Below are positions 21,592 to 32,418 of a DNA stretch of 64,000 nucleotides, piece by piece (the first letter of the stretch is position 1; each line of letters starts with the position of its first letter). The DNA is from Vesta saturnalis (taxonomy: Eukaryota; Arthropoda; Insecta; Coleoptera; Lampyridae). The translations under genes and the position numbers were made by a program. The notes beneath the pieces are model-generated. The model had not been told where the DNA came from, did not search any database, and was given only the letters and a program-made list of their open reading frames with translations. The DNA lies in assembly GCA_036346205.1 (NCBI GenBank), contig JARFJB010000006.1:265001-329000 (forward strand). Reading direction: 5' to 3'.

Positions 21592-21962
21592 GTATATTAT
21601 TTATAAAATTAGGAAAATAAAAGGGAACTTACAGAATAAAAGTTAATAGTTAATAGCATTGCTTTGATGCCTAACGGGTTGTCCAATGGATAGTAGATCT
21701 GTTTGTCTGGTTGTCTGCTCAGGTGAAGTCCTTCTAAAGATGGAGTGCTTCTGGCTTGATCCAAGTGGGTTTTTCTAACAGGAACTTTCGGACGGTTCGG
21801 ATGGTCAGTAAAGTATTGAAATACACTGGAGAGTACCGTTTAACACATCCTGTCCGCAGCGCCAATTATGTTTTAATTGTTTAAAACGTTTATTTTAAAA
21901 CATCGTATAATATTTTATTATATATTAAGAAACAATTACAATGAGAAGTCACTAACTAACAG

Positions 21963-23050
21963 TTAACACGTTAGCTGCGATGCGCGCATTCAGTACTTTG
22001 GCGTTGACAGCGTTACTTGACGCCTGGGTACAGTAACCCATGTTGATTTACGTGCAGCACTTGTCCTCCGCGTCAATTAACAAATTATTGTTTGATTCGT
22101 GTTAAAACTGTAAAAAAAAATTTTTTTTTTAATTTTCTTTGTGTTGTATTATGAAAAAACGTACATTCTTTTTTTAATTCCTTACCAGACTCAAATAACA
22201 ATACTCGGGTAGATCTAAGTGGAAAAAACAGCGGCCGCTTTGTTTCATAAAAATTTAATTATAGAAAGTTTATAAACACAGAAAAAGACGAGAAAAGCAA
22301 AAGTATTTTATGTTAAGATAAGTATATAAATGGAAAATAAAAAAAAAAATGTTAATCTTAAATACCTAAACACTTAATTTAACTGTGCAAATTATTAAAA
22401 CAGTCGGTTTTTTCGGACAATCTTTGCAGTAACTGATTACCCTTCTGGATTTTCGATCTGCCTCTTTTGCAGTTAATGTTTCGCGCAGATTTGCGTAACA
22501 ACCTCGGCACATTTTTCTTTTTTACGTCCTGGACCTTCTGGTTTTATGAATGTATGAGATTTTTTCTTAGGAACTTCTTTTTCGGCTTTTCACGTTTCAA
22601 AAGTAACCAGCTGTTCAGATAATTTTGTTCTAAATTCCGTAATTCCCAGTTTAGCAGAAGATACCATATTGTATACAATCCACGAGTTGATCACAGATGT
22701 TCCAAAATCATTTCAAGGTCACTTTCCTATACTAGTTTTTCGCAGTACGTTATGATAGGATGATATCTGGTCGCTGAGATCAATCCATTTCTTTGCTTTA
22801 TTGTAATCTATTACACATTTGGGTTTGAGCACCTCATCCCCTTTTCTATTTCTCTTACCAGTATTCACTAATGTTTCATTATGTGTAGGCTCACTTGTGA
22901 TCATTAGCACAGGTCGTTTGTCGACCCATTTTATTACCTTAACATAGTTCTTCTGAAGGCCTAAAATATTACCCTTCTTCATACGTTTCTCGAACTCCTT
23001 TGGAATTCCTTTCCTATTAGAACGCAATGTACCACAATAGCATCTTCATT
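21963..23050 (-). mobile_element. piggyBac-like transposon, copy 2, fragment inserted in Gypsy 2 LTR
   Basis: The left end is TTAACACGTTAGCTGCGATG at 21963, sitting inside the Gypsy 2 LTR at a TTAA. Internal inverted motifs GCGTTGACAGCG and TGGGTACAGTAACCCA follow (to about 22040). The transposase C-terminal part lies at about 22380-23030. A matching right end was not found; the copy is rearranged or 5' truncated in coding terms. Confidence 0.75.
22380..23030 (-). pseudogene. piggyBac transposase C-terminal fragment, copy 2
   Basis: 23027-22719 encodes RSNRKGIPKEFEKRMKKG, KVIKWVDKRPVLMITSEPTH and CVIDYNKAKKWIDLSDQ, the last block of the DDE domain with its Asp. A degraded Cys-containing stretch follows down to about 22400, in the position of the C-terminal zinc domain. 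The first two catalytic blocks are absent. Confidence 0.82.
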
Positions 23051-23898
23051 TTATACAATTCTTCTGTAAGTCCTACGCTGTAAAACGTATATATTCTCTT
23101 GACTTGGTTTCCACTTAAGTGGCTTCATTAACTACTGTATGATTCCTAAACAGTCAATTAAACAAATTCCAGCGCAGATATAAATTCCTACTTGACAGAA
23201 TTAAGTACCAGAGGTTCCACGGTCTTGGTCACTTCAACAGAATACGCAAGAACGGTAGTTTTCGTACCCATCCATAAAGCACTTCAGAATTATACGAACG
23301 TTTAACTCAAACCAAAGAATGTGTAATATTATATTATGGAATGAAACAAGAAAACAAAGAAATTGCACTTTTGAAACGATCTAATACTATCTCTAACTTT
23401 TGTTTTACTTCTAAAAAAATTACAAAAAAGACGGCGTAACAAAAAACGTATCGTCATACTTGATTTTTTTATGTGCCTTTTATATAAAAGAAATTGTGGA
23501 AACATTAGTGTTATTAAATATGGAATTCCACGACGTAAGGTTAAATAATATAAATTTAAACAGTGTCCAGTAAATGTGCCAGAAAATAGGGATTTGCTGT
23601 GTAAAAGATGTGGTAGTTTTGAGTTTTGGATATGTTGTTGGTGTCAAACTCGGCGCCCAATGTTTAGGAAAACCCAAGGAAAAATAATATTAAAAAATCT
23701 GAAGCGGGGAATTAAAATCCGAATAAGTAAGCTTCATTTTTGTGTAAAAAGTCAATTTTTAACAGTTACGGAAAAATGAGTAATGACGTCATCAAAAGAA
23801 ATTTTCCCAGAAAAGTACCCATATTTACCCGGTTTTGTAAAACCTATATTATTCTTGATATTTTTTGTTTAAAAATTTTTTCTCGTATCTATTACCGT
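23051..23898. other. Unassigned AT-rich DNA between two piggyBac copies
   Basis: Short open frames at 23576-23779 and 23740-23958 have no recognised content. Part may be decayed upstream sequence of piggyBac copy 2 or the remaining half of the Gypsy 2 LTR. Confidence 0.4.
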
Positions 23899-23938
23899 TT
23901 AACCCTTCGACTTACCAGGTATTTTTGTCACGTTTCAT

Positions 23939-24291
23939 TCCTAGCACACGGGAGGTAATGGGTTCGATTCCCGTTACCGTCTACCTTGTATGAGGTTTTT
24001 TCAGGGGGTTTTCCTCATACACATGTAGCGGCATGGTCACTGCATGTGCACCATGTGCGGCAGCTTAGGCGAATGCTGGGGTAGTATTTCCCCCCTCAGA
24101 ACCCTAACTTCGTTCCTTCCGATCCTATGCTGACCACACCCATCCTTAATCCCACCATACATATATACGTAATGTATGTATGTATGCTGGGAATCCATGA
24201 TTGTGGCTGAAGGAGCTCGGAAAGCTCGAGCAGCCCGCCTTCCCCCTTGGTGAGGGAATGAAATACGTGACCTTTCCTTTTCTTTTTTCAA
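23939..24291 (+). mobile_element. tRNA-derived SINE, copy B, 5' truncated
   Basis: It starts within the tRNA-like head, after the A box, at CCTAGCACACGGGAGG. It keeps the B box GGTTCGATTCC and runs to a T-rich tail. GTTTCAT repeats flank it (23932-23938 and 24292-24298). It is about 90% similar by eye to copy A, and inserted into piggyBac copy 3 after that element arrived. Confidence 0.88.
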
Positions 24292-24500
24292 GTTTCATGG
24301 TAACCTGGGGACAATTTGTTCTCGCCTTAAAAAATTAGAATTACGCCAGTTGACAAAGGCAATAGGTTTTGGTATGGTTAAAATAAATAGTAGAAATGTA
24401 GTTTATAGAGACTTTATTCACACTACAAGTAATAAAAAAAAACAGCAAAGCAAATACTAAACTGAAAACTTCCTTAAATATGATTATGAGTACGTATTAA

Positions 24501-26335
24501 TTACACAAATTGCATTTTTTTTGTCACGTGTTTAATCATATGATCTTTACAGATCCATTTATGACAAACTTCACATTTGTGGTCTGTCTTTCTATCCAAA
24601 TTTGTGGAACAGTAAGCACAGCGTCCAGGCTTTCGAACATTTTGTTGGATATTTAGGGTTTCTGTCTTTGCTAGATAGACGCCAAACTCTTCCATAGCAG
24701 TCAGAGTTGATCTAAAATAAAATAATCTGCACTTCTTGTATATTACAATGAATTTTTTTTATATCTTTGCAATCCAATGGGATTTTCAGCACGTCTTGAC
24801 ATCCATGGAAGGACAAGTTCTTTTCTAAGTGCAAGAAGAAATTTGCGCCGATGACGTGTCTCATTTGTATTTGATTTATTCAGCGATTTCCAAATTTTAC
24901 ACGTATTCAAAGCAGCAATATCAATAATGTTGAAAAATATTTTCATTGGCCATCTTCTAGTACCACGAGAACAAGAATATTCTCGTATCAGTTGGTCCAT
25001 AGTATCAACACCTCCTTTTGTAGAGTTGTAATCTAAAATTATTTCTGGTTTTTTATTTTCTTCAGCCAGATTGCTGATCTTCTTATCGTGATGCTGTGAT
25101 GAAAGTAAAACCACACACCTGTTCTTCTTAGGTATATAAGAAATCACTGTTATATTATCGGTGAAGGTCATCCTTGATGAGTGCTCTTCTTTACCTTTTG
25201 TAGTTGTAAAACAACCCGGAACATCGAGTCTACTTTTACGCATGGTTCCAACAAGCGTTAGTTTATGATTGAGCAGCTCTTCTGCTAACCGACAATCAGT
25301 AAAAAAATTGTCCATAGTTACACCGCGACTGCTATTGTACCATGGAGATACCAAATCCTTCACAACCCTGGGACCTTGGTTGGTTTCACGTACGCCATTA
25401 GGATTTTTGCCTAAATAAACTTGAAGGTTGATTGCGAAGGATGTCTTGGAACAACAATCAGCCCAAATTTTAATGCCATATCGCCCTGGTTTGTATTTCA
25501 TATACTGCCTGAAAGGACACTTTCCACGAAATGTAACAAGTTGTTCATCGATAGTGATATGTTCGTAGGGTAAAAATCTCACCGACAATTTGATACGAAA
25601 CTTTCAAAAATATCACCAATATGTGCCATTTTGCCTTGCGCTTTTCTTTCTTCCCGGGTGGTTTTATCGTCGAACCGGAGAAATCGCAAAATTGCTAAGA
25701 ATCGGTGTAATGCCATTGTAGCGGTAAAAACGGAACGCTTTACCATCGCCGTATTACACCATAAATCTTGAATTGGCTGTCTTTTCTCACGCATAACTCC
25801 TGTAAGGATTAGAAGACCCAAAAAGGCTTCCAATTCTTGTGTGCATAATTCTTTCCATGTTTTCGAAGCCAAGTATTTGCAGCGTGTACTCTCTGAGCTT
25901 CCATATTCGTATAGGTACATGAATATCATCCGTAATTAGTAAAAGAAAACATTCACGAACAGATGTAACATTCTTGCTGTAATCTGTGGGTCCAGGTTTA
26001 CCAGATACTATATTGACTGTTTGCTGACGACGTGCTCGCAGTGGCCAAATTCTTCCATTTCGCGTTGTAACAGTCTGTGCATGTGAGTATTTGGTATTAT
26101 TCTCTTCAGATTCAGCTATTTCACTATCACTTTCAGCTATTTCACTATCACTTTCAGAATCTTCAACTTCAACGCTATCTACTTCTGCTTCCGAGTCGGA
26201 TTCCGGTACAAAATCATCACCTTCATTATTTATAATGCTAAACCCTTCCGGGTCGAATTCGTATAACAAGCTCTCAAGTTCAGCATCAGTAAAATATCGA
26301 CTTGATGAAGCCATTGCTCCACGATTAAAATACAT
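24501..26335 (-). pseudogene. piggyBac transposase, copy 3, nearly intact
   Basis: The frame starts at 26335; the second Met (MASSSRYFTDAELESLLYE, about 26314) looks the more typical start. An acidic N-terminus with a tandem DSEIAESDSEIAES repeat (about 26095-26160) leads to the core in three frames: 26335-25787, 25929-25579 and 25588-24743. Blocks ITIDEQLVTFRGKCPFRQY, GVTMDNFFTDCRLAEELL and GGVDTMDQLIREYS hold the three catalytic Asp positions. The separate frame 24695-24501 is the Cys/His zinc domain (CAYCSTNL, CEVCHKWICKDH). Breaks at about 25900, 25585 and 24720 prevent one open frame. Confidence 0.92.
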
Positions 26336-26689
26336 TTTATTCCAAAACTAAGCGCCTGGGTACTAAATGTACCCAGGTTGTAAGTCGAAGGGTTAATCGT
26401 AAAATATTTAATTGCGTAGATGTGTATAAACGTGTGAATAGAAACAGTAAAGGTGAAGTTAAGGTAAAAAATAAAAAGTGCCTGAAAAGCCAACGTTGCA
26501 AAATAAATTCAAATAAACGCACCGTCAAATTTACAATACTTTTATAAAAAATATTTAACAGAGAAAAAATGGATGCTGTACTACCTTTCAGTATCGCACA
26601 AAAAACGACGCTCGCAAAAGGTCTTTGCGCATGAACATGTCTGAAACTGAATGTGCAAACGATATGCGTCTTCACTTTAAATGAGTAAA

Positions 26690-27190
26690 TTAAGTTTTAT
26701 GCAGCGATGATATGTAGCACACATGGCACGAAATGCACGTTAGTTGCCTACAGAGAGGTGAATTATTAACAACACGTTCGAAGTTTGTTACAAATTTTCT
26801 TGTTTCAGGTGTTACTTCAACGACAAGATTGTGATTCCTATTTTTATCATTAAAAATAAATTTTGGGGAAAATTCTTCTATATTATAAATAACCATTCTA
26901 GGAATATTTAGCAGTAAAGGCACCTAAATCATTACTACATTTAACATTTATTGAACTTTTCAACACTTCTATTTCTTCCTTTGATTGAGATTCAATAACT
27001 ACTTTCCCGTCTCTAGTTGACTTAAATGACTTAATTCCAATTTTCATATCTACTGAATCCTTTTAATAATCGGTTTGATGCAATCTGCACTTTGCTGTGA
27101 TTTAGATTTAACAATTACTTTATAAATTTGTGTTTCAGTAGGTTTAAACTTCCGCGTACGATATTTTATTTTCAGGCTATGTATTGTCAT
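26690..27190 (-). pseudogene. Non-LTR retrotransposon ORF1-like (gag-like) fragment
   Basis: From an ATG at 27190 the minus strand encodes a Lys-rich N-terminus, then KVIVKSKSQQSADCIKPIIK. Across frame changes come stretches reading like GIKSFK.TRDGKVVIES and PRMVIYNIEEFSP. This layout resembles the RNA-binding (esterase-less, RRM-like) region of R1/Jockey-type ORF1 proteins. No zinc knuckles are present in the remaining part. The family assignment is an inference. Confidence 0.5.
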
Positions 27191-27539
27191 TTTTGATTGT
27201 TAACACTTGGAATTCTAAATTTTTATTTTCAATTTCTTTATTTTTTAATTGAATTACTAGTTTATTATGTAAATTTCTCACTACTTAGTGACTTTAATAT
27301 ATTTTGCTTTAAATCATGCCTTAAATACCACTCTTCTCAATTACTTCAACCAATATTTGTAATGCATCTTGAAATTGCACTTCAACGTCCTCCGCGATCA
27401 CCCTTTTTCGCAAGGGTAAAACTAAGTCTACTGAACACTAATATACTAATATACTTAAATAAAAGTATATCTAATGCAATAGATTTATTATTATAAATTA
27501 AAGAGGGAAACAATAAATTATGACATGACAATGACAAGT

Positions 27540-27640
27540 GAGTGCGTGCGTGCGTGTGTGTGGGTTTTGGTGTGGGTGGATGGGTGAATGTGTGGGTGTA
27601 TGTGCCCGCGTGTGCGCTTGTACGTCCGTGCGTTTGCGTA
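27540..27640. repeat. GTGCGTGTG-type low-complexity repeat
   Basis: A purine-pyrimidine alternating run of GTGCGTGC, GTGGGTG and CGCGTGTGCGC units. The open frames over it are by-products. Confidence 0.8.
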
Positions 27641-28149
27641 AATCTGTTGCGTTCTTCGAAAGCATTGCCTCACAAATCCGTCCGCTCCCGGCTCCTTGAA
27701 AAAACCCATTCGAATTTCGGAATGAATTAGTCCCATTGTTCCAATGCAGCCTATTAGGTGAATATTCGCTCCTCAGCAATATGCAGATATACTTTCTCGT
27801 ATTTTTTAGCCCAGTTCTTTACGAGTAATTTTAGGATTTTCTTCAACTGAACATGCCATGAATTGAAGGTGGTCGACGATTATTTTAACTCTAGGTTTAC
27901 CTCCTCAATGCTTTTCTGATGTTTCTTGATTGTTAACCCATTCGATACGTAGTTCTTTTTGTCACTCCCATTACATTTACAAGATTACGGCATTCACCAT
28001 TGGCATTATATAAAGCACAAATGTGCCCCTTAAAATTTACAGCCGCGTCCTTTTTTATATAAGGCATCTAATATGAATTTTATTAGGCTAATTTCAACTA
28101 AATACAAATATGACACTTAGGTACTATGCAATCAGGTGTTCAATTGTTT

Positions 28150-28340
28150 CACTGCAGCTTGATGACATTGTTGATTTTGTTTAATGCCAACTTGAAATTG
28201 ACTAATGCCAATATGATATTGACTAGTGTGAATTTGGTTTTGTTTATTGCCGTTTTGATATTGACTAATGTCAATTTGGTAATTGCCAGTTTTAGATTAA
28301 TGTTGCCAATTTGATTTTGACTAATGTCATTTGGATTATG
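28150..28340. repeat. Degenerate minisatellite, TTTTGACTAATGTCAAT type
   Basis: At least nine imperfect units of about 18-21 bases (TGACTAATGCCAATATGATA and relatives) are arrayed head to tail. Confidence 0.75.
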
Positions 28341-29077
28341 TCTATGAACCTGAAAAGTGATAAAACTATTGATAGGTGTATTTAAAAAATGTTTTGTGCC
28401 AACTTTACTATTTACATTATTTAAGCTATTCTTTTCTGGTTCACAGTTTTGAAAATTCGGTGTTAAAAGCATATTAAAATCTACATATTTTACTATTTCT
28501 GCACTATTATTAAAATTGAATCTAAAATTTTGAACAATTTCTTCGAAATTAACGAATTTAGTGTATTTCAAAATCAGATTATTGAAATTTCGTCGAATCA
28601 TTGTTACAATCTTATTTCGAGACGTGTATGCCATACACAAAGTTTGCAGCTAAAAGTTTATTTTCATCTGATAACTTGAGACGTTTAGCTGTAGGGGAAG
28701 GTGTTGTACCTTGGGTCAATTTTTAGATTATTTGGTATTATAAATTCCAGAATAAATATTTGAAAAATGTAATTAATGCCTAAGATAAGTTGTTTATTTT
28801 GCTATATAAGTAAATTTTTATATGATATTCAGCTTTGGGAATACATTTAAAAAAAATTGTTTAGTCAGCCCTTGCAAGCTGACCCGTGGCCAGCGGATGT
28901 TGTACCTTGGGTCAGTTATAAAAAAATAACAAATTGGCTCAAAAATCACAAATATATTTATTAATAACACAAAATATAACAAAAACGAATAAAAAGAAAA
29001 AAAACATAACAAAACCAATCCTCTTCTTTAAACTTAATTTTAATTTATAATCAAATAATAATTATTAGCTTAAAAAC

Positions 29078-31022
29078 TTATTTTAAATAAAACCCGCTAA
29101 ACTCAACATTAAATTGCAATTGCGCATCGTGCCGTGCAGTTCCACTTATTGTTTGCGGTTGTGGAAGCTTAGGAACAATATCACTGAGCAGAAAGTCGTA
29201 AGTTTCGGTGGAATCATTAATAAATTTATTAGAGTTCAGAATTCTCCGCAAATATTTGAGTTCATTATTATTCTCATTTCTCCCCACAGTTTATTACTTC
29301 AGCAACATAATGTCAAAAGGATTTCTTGCCCGCCAGTTTCACTAAAACAAAATCCCCTTTTTCAATGTCACTACTGTCGTATATTTTTTGGTCACTTAGT
29401 GATTCTTCTTCTGTAGCTATGGTGTATTCTAATGTTTCTTCGCCACTTGAGCTCGACTCGAACTTAGCAACTTTTTAGAACTTTTTTTCTGTCGCTATTT
29501 GCCTCGCAACCACTTACACTTTTTCCGTTGATACCTTTCGAGATTTCCCATTTTAAGTGCCAATATTTCTTCTTCTTCTAGAGTGTCATACGTGACTTTC
29601 CCCTTGTCCTCGATTTTGTTTTGCAGACAGGTGCCTTTGGATATGGTTTTAGCATTTCAGGCGTAATAAAACTTTGACAAGGTGCTGCTTGGAAACCATT
29701 TGATGTAAAAGGAGTAGAGAGGTCCCTATCCATAGCTATTTTACCTTGTACCCCTATCGGTTGTTCATTGTCGACTTGCTCATGAAGTTCATTAGACTGG
29801 TTCATTAGAGGGCGATCAGTTACGTATACTGATAGGAACTCATGTTCTTCAAAAATATTTTCATTGACGGGATAAAGACCAATAACTTGAAAACCATTCT
29901 GAATATTAGAAGCAGTAAATGCTTTTGGAAATGGTTTACCAGATAGTTCAGTTATGTCGTAAATACTAATCGATTGTCCAGGGTTCATAATCATCCATTC
30001 GCTACATGCGGTATTATAATAGGTTTTTCATCGGCCAAAAACAGTTCTGTCCAGCGGCTGCATTTTATGGCTGGTATGTGGATGAAATGTTATCATGTGA
30101 ATGCCATTATTTTTACAAAAATCAATAGCATTGATACTCACGTGGCTATCGTGATTATCCAACAGTAGAATGACTTGATCTTCTACTGTTGGTTTTACAT
30201 AATTTTTGAAATGTTCGAGATATTCCAAAAATAAATCTTCGTTTGACCAGCCCGACGAATTTGCTCCTTCTTTAGTACCAGTAGGATAACCATTTAGCAT
30301 ATAGGGTTTAAAATTTGCCCTCAGGAATATCATCATCGGCGGTATGTAATTTCCAATAGCATTTAAGGTCACATTTTAGCCTCTCTCACCACTGATCATT
30401 TGACCAATTTGTTTTATTCCCTTTGGTTATATAATTTTTGGTGGCATATGGACCGTCGTTAGTCCGAACTCGTCACAATTCCAAATTTTTCCTGGTGTAG
30501 TTTCCACGAGATAAGAGTTCTTTATAATTTTTAAAAAAGGAAGATACGTTTGTCTTATTGAACGAGGTTGATCTGGACAAACTAGCGGGTTCGGGTTTGC
30601 GCAGTGATAGATCTCCGTGTCTTTTAAGAAATTGTCGAAGTCATTCCTTCCCAGCTATCTTCCCTTCATTCCAAGAAAGCGGATAGGACTTGCCATTTGC
30701 ATTTGCATACTGGTATGCTAAAGCACGGACTTCCCGGTTTGTCAAACCATAATGCAGCCGAGCAGCAGTGAAAAGGTACATTTTCAATGCAACTTCCTCT
30801 GCCCTACTAAGTACTTGTTTCACATTATTGACGGCTTTATACGAAAATTCTGTCTCCTGATTTTTTAAAGGATTGCACGTGCCTAGTTATAGTGGTTTTT
30901 GATATATTATAGGATTTTGCTGCTTCGCTAATTGATAACTCTCCGTTTATACATTTGTTTGCTGCTGCAATTAAATCCTGAGAGTATATACCTGGTCTTT
31001 TAACACCTGATTTACTTCGCGG
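29078..31022 (-). pseudogene. pogo-like transposase (HTH plus DDE_1), broken
   Basis: The start MPRSKSGVKRPGIYSQD (31022) leads into a psq-type helix-turn-helix (LSISEAAKSYNISKTTITRH). Next comes a CENP-B-like second HTH segment (EVRALAYQYANANGK). The DDE_1 nuclease follows in 30372-30028: VILLLDNHDSHVSINAIDFC and HTSHKMQPLDRTVF. A C-terminal region (29994-29578) has the FTASNIQNGFQVIGLYPVN block typical of pogo. A last conserved module with FVLVKLAGKKSF and VPKLPQPQ.ISGTARHDAQLQF lies at 29345-29078. Frameshifts at about 30835, 30640-30375 and 29575-29350 break it. About 640 residues in the ancestor. Confidence 0.88.
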
Positions 31023-31126
31023 CATTTTTAAAATACTATCTGAAACAATAAAAATTGTTTCAGGTAACGTTATTTTTCTCAGCTGTTTCATATAAGTTTC
31101 AAAATAACGTTGAATTGCAAGAAGAT

Positions 31127-31152
31127 TGTACCTTGGTCCGGTCCAAGGTACA
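31127..31152. repeat. Subterminal hairpin of the pogo-like element
   Basis: Arms TGTACCTTGG and CCAAGGTACA are separated by six bases. The same half-site occurs singly at the left end. Confidence 0.8.
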
Positions 31153-31379
31153 TGACCTATCAGTGACCCGCGGTACACGCCTATACAATTTTACCTGTTT
31201 TTTGCTCTCTTATTTTAGGTTATGCATTTAAAAAAAATATATATACAGAATTAAGAAGTCTAAACAAACACTATCAATTGAAAATAATAAAAAAATATTT
31301 ATATTTGCGATTAAAACGGATGTTAGTTTATAGCGATACGGAGCTCAGGGTGAACTTCAAAAATCACGTCTGCGTAGAG

Positions 31380-32418
31380 GTTGCGCCCTCTACCGCCTAA
31401 CCTATTCCTTTCCTTAATTTCCTCTATCTACTCCTCCTCTTTTAGCTACCAGGTCCCCATTGAATTTTATTATTTTGTCCATTATTCGGTCCGCCGTTAT
31501 TTCCCTGTCTACCGTTCTGAAAAGTACAAGAGGGTGCCCTTTCTTTATTTCCCGCCCCTGTAAGGATCCGGTCTCTTGGATCGCTCGCGTCAGCTTTTCC
31601 GCGTCCCCTTTCCCTACGCAATCTACAATTACCCCTTGTCTTGCCTGCCGCACCTTTTGATCGCTATCTTTTCCGCCGCAGGGTTAACACTTTCTTTTAA
31701 CATTTTCCCTACTTCCTCCGCCGTGGTTCCCTTGTTAATTGCCATCACGCTAACGCTAAAAGCGTTCCTGTTAACGGGTGGCGCAATTTCCGTTCTATTT
31801 GAAGGGCCCGCGCAAACCAATTCCGCGTAACTAATCCCCTCCGCTAATCTCGGTGTAGCACGCGACCCATTTCCCTGCCTTGACGCTTGTTGCCTTTCCT
31901 CCCTAATCGCTTTAATTTCGCGATCCTTTTTGCCTACCGCCGTTCTTAATTCGTCGATAATCCCTAGTAATTTACCCATTTTTATACCTATCATAGTCAG
32001 GTGCGCGCAAACCTGCCGCCTATTGCTCACCGGAAACGACTTTGACCCGTCTTCCGGTATCATGAAGCAAGCGTATGAGCAAAGAGTGCTAATTTCACAT
32101 TCTAATATCTTTTCCGCTGTTAATGTCGCTATATTTCCAGTGTCGGCGTCTAATGCCTCGACGATGCGACCGTTAATTATTTCCTGTTCCCGGATGCCGT
32201 TCCTCAGGATTCGGATATTGCGATCCGTCGTATCCTCGTCGCTATCGCTTTCTACCTCAGCCGTTGGGCCCTGTTTCGCGCAACTAGCCTGCCTACCTCT
32301 AGTACTAGCTTTCCCTCGCATTCCCTAGCGTTTTCCGTCGTTTCGCTGATCCTACTCGTTAAACGCGTTTTCCGCTGCATTGCCCGTTGAGACCCCTCAT
32401 CACTATTTGTGCCATCCA
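31380..32418 (-). pseudogene. Non-LTR retrotransposon ORF1 (R1-like), 3' truncated
   Basis: The start is probably the ATG at 32418 (MDGTNSDEGSQRAMQRK). A frame change near 32310 leads into the long frame 32321-31629. This has an acidic stretch (EVESDSDEDTTD), a coiled region around KDREIKAIREERQQ, then SYAELVCAG and FSVSVMAINKGTTAEEVGKM, the order in R1/LOA-type ORF1 proteins. A second frame change leads to 31653-31414 (RQARQGVIVDCVGKGDAEKL). The zinc knuckles and all of ORF2 are missing beyond 31380. GC-rich compared with its surroundings. Confidence 0.7.

Larger units (their letters stand above)
19601..21962 (-). mobile_element. Ty3/Gypsy retrotransposon 2, truncated and decayed
   Basis: Read on the minus strand, a partial 5' LTR starts at 21869 (TGTTTTAATTG on the plus strand) and runs to 21962, where piggyBac copy 2 interrupts it. 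A primer-binding site TGGCGCTGCGGACAGG lies at 21849-21864, four bases inside. Gag follows, then protease and the first half of RT, and the element stops near 19620. Confidence 0.8.
23899..26396 (-). mobile_element. piggyBac-like transposon, copy 3, complete with TTAA on both sides
   Basis: The left end is TTAACCCTTCGACTTAC (23899), and the right end is the reverse complement, finishing GTAAGTCGAAGGGTTAA at 26396. The TTAA target duplication is exact. A hairpin with arms CCTGGGTAC and GTACCCAGG lies just inside the right end (26355-26377). A SINE has inserted near the left end. The transposase has only two or three frameshifts. Confidence 0.95.
27191..28689. other. Region without recognised genes; microsatellite and minisatellite
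   Basis: A GT-rich simple repeat lies at 27540-27640 and a degenerate 18-21 base repeat at 28150-28340. The minus-strand frame 28640-28149 is open but its C-terminal half is just the translated minisatellite. Confidence 0.5.
28693..31174 (-). mobile_element. pogo/Tigger-like DNA transposon
   Basis: The outer ends read TAGGGGAAGGTGTTGTACC (28691 on) and, on the minus strand, TAGGCGTGTACCGCGGGTCA (from 31173). Both sit at a TA and both contain GTACC followed by GGGTCA. The GTACCTTGGGTCA motif recurs inside the left end at about 28903. Near the right end, TGTACCTTGG and CCAAGGTACA form a hairpin at 31127-31152. The interior carries the transposase. Confidence 0.75.

Noticed and set aside
27500..27779. 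His/Thr-rich minus-strand frames
   Set aside because: Translation of the GTGCGTGTG simple repeat.
28130..28340. Regularly spaced short repeats, considered as a CRISPR array
   Set aside because: The repeats are degenerate and contiguous with no unique spacers; the genome is eukaryotic.
31381..32328. Plus-strand frames opposite the R1-like ORF1
   Set aside because: They mirror the minus-strand coding frame and have no family features.
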